Source: Candidatus Hebobacteria bacterium
Lineage (GTDB): Bacteria; Armatimonadota; Hebobacteria; Hebobacterales; Hebobacteraceae
Direction: 5' to 3'
DNA: 6,019 nucleotides
Assembly (NCBI GenBank): GCA_029821235.1
Contig: JALGTT010000093.1
Span: forward strand, 1 to 6,019
In this document: one piece after another, positions 5,894 to 6,019 of the stretch
Numbering within the stretch: the stretch's first letter is position 1
Layout of the letters: each line of letters starts with the position of its first letter
The notes under the pieces: generated by a model
What the model was told of the DNA's origin: nothing
What the model saw: only the letters and a program-made list of their open reading frames with translations
The model's database searches: none
Made by a program: the position numbers and the translations under genes

Positions 5894-6019
5894 ATGGGGA
5901 AGGCAAAATTCGAGCGAACGAAGCCGCACGTAAACGTAGGGACGATCGGGCACGTAGACCACGGGAAGACGACGTTGACGTCGGCGATCACGCACACGTT
6001 GGCGCAGGCGGGGATGGCG
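5894..6019 (+). CDS. tuf: Elongation factor Tu, N-terminal part (cut by window end)
   Basis: EF-Tu carries aminoacyl-tRNA to the ribosome as a GTP complex. Only the first 42 codons are present. They contain the standard N-terminus MGKAKFERTKPHVNVG and the P-loop GHVDHGKTT (residues 19-27), ending at QAGMA exactly at the window edge. The Shine-Dalgarno AGGGAG (5879-5884) lies nine bases before ATG. Its place after fusA is the classical str operon order. Codon choice differs sharply from fusA: every four-fold degenerate codon ends in G or A (all seven Thr are ACG, all three Val are GTA, all five Gly are GGG), whereas fusA uses many C-ending codons and, on my reading, no GTA. That may reflect a second tuf copy with gene conversion, transfer, or selection on the start region. 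Confidence 0.97.
   Translation, partial: MGKAKFERTKPHVNVGTIGHVDHGKTTLTSAITHTLAQAGMA

Noticed and set aside
4609..5997. 462-codon reverse-strand reading frame opposite fusA
   Set aside because: High GC leaves few stop codons in the antisense frame. The + strand EF-G is certain, and the antisense translation shows no recognisable domain.
1..6019. Mobile elements, CRISPR arrays, phage or defence genes
   Set aside because: No transposase or integrase motifs, regularly spaced repeats or terminal inverted repeats were seen.

Overview
This is a GC-rich bacterial chromosome segment holding the start of the str (streptomycin) ribosomal operon, rpsL-rpsG-fusA-tuf, preceded by three unrelated genes and a tRNA. 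Every convincing gene lies on the + strand. The str gene order and all four protein families are unmistakable. The lineage is not: the high GC, a 16-residue insertion in the N-terminal part of S12 and the mixed upstream neighbours suggest a deep-branching, possibly uncultured group (something like Armatimonadota, Chloroflexota or a relative), but this is a weak inference.

Layout. (1) 1-1040: an alpha/beta hydrolase of the dienelactone hydrolase/acetyl-xylan-esterase-like type, broken near position 594 by what looks like an internal deletion of about 70 bases that also shifts the frame. All catalytic residues survive, split over two frames. (2) 1078-1671: a small HAD phosphatase with a DxG version of motif I, 37 bases downstream and probably in the same transcript. 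(3) 1711-1827: a near-consensus promoter and a complete tRNA-Gly(UCC) with encoded CCA. (4) 1890-2381: a membrane-anchored thioredoxin-like protein with only one cysteine in the fold, probably cotranscribed with the tRNA. (5) 2382-2507: non-coding DNA with several strong hairpins, two of them mutually exclusive. (6) 2508-2671: a second near-consensus promoter and a 129-base 5' leader closed by an 8-bp long-range helix. (7) 2672-6019: rpsL, rpsG, a 158-base hairpin-rich spacer, fusA, and the first 42 codons of tuf, cut by the window end.

How the parts work together: S12 and S7 are 30S decoding and head proteins, EF-G drives translocation and EF-Tu delivers aminoacyl-tRNA, so the operon makes ribosome parts and the two main elongation factors in step. 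The upstream tRNA-Gly adds a translation component under its own promoter. The hydrolase and phosphatase look metabolically unrelated.

I found no mobile element, CRISPR array or clear new multi-gene system. The most interesting signals are RNA-level: the closed rpsL leader, the hairpin series before fusA (which has no clear Shine-Dalgarno sequence), and the A-B-A' alternative hairpin after the thioredoxin-like gene. The abrupt change in codon choice at tuf and the hydrolase deletion also deserve a check.
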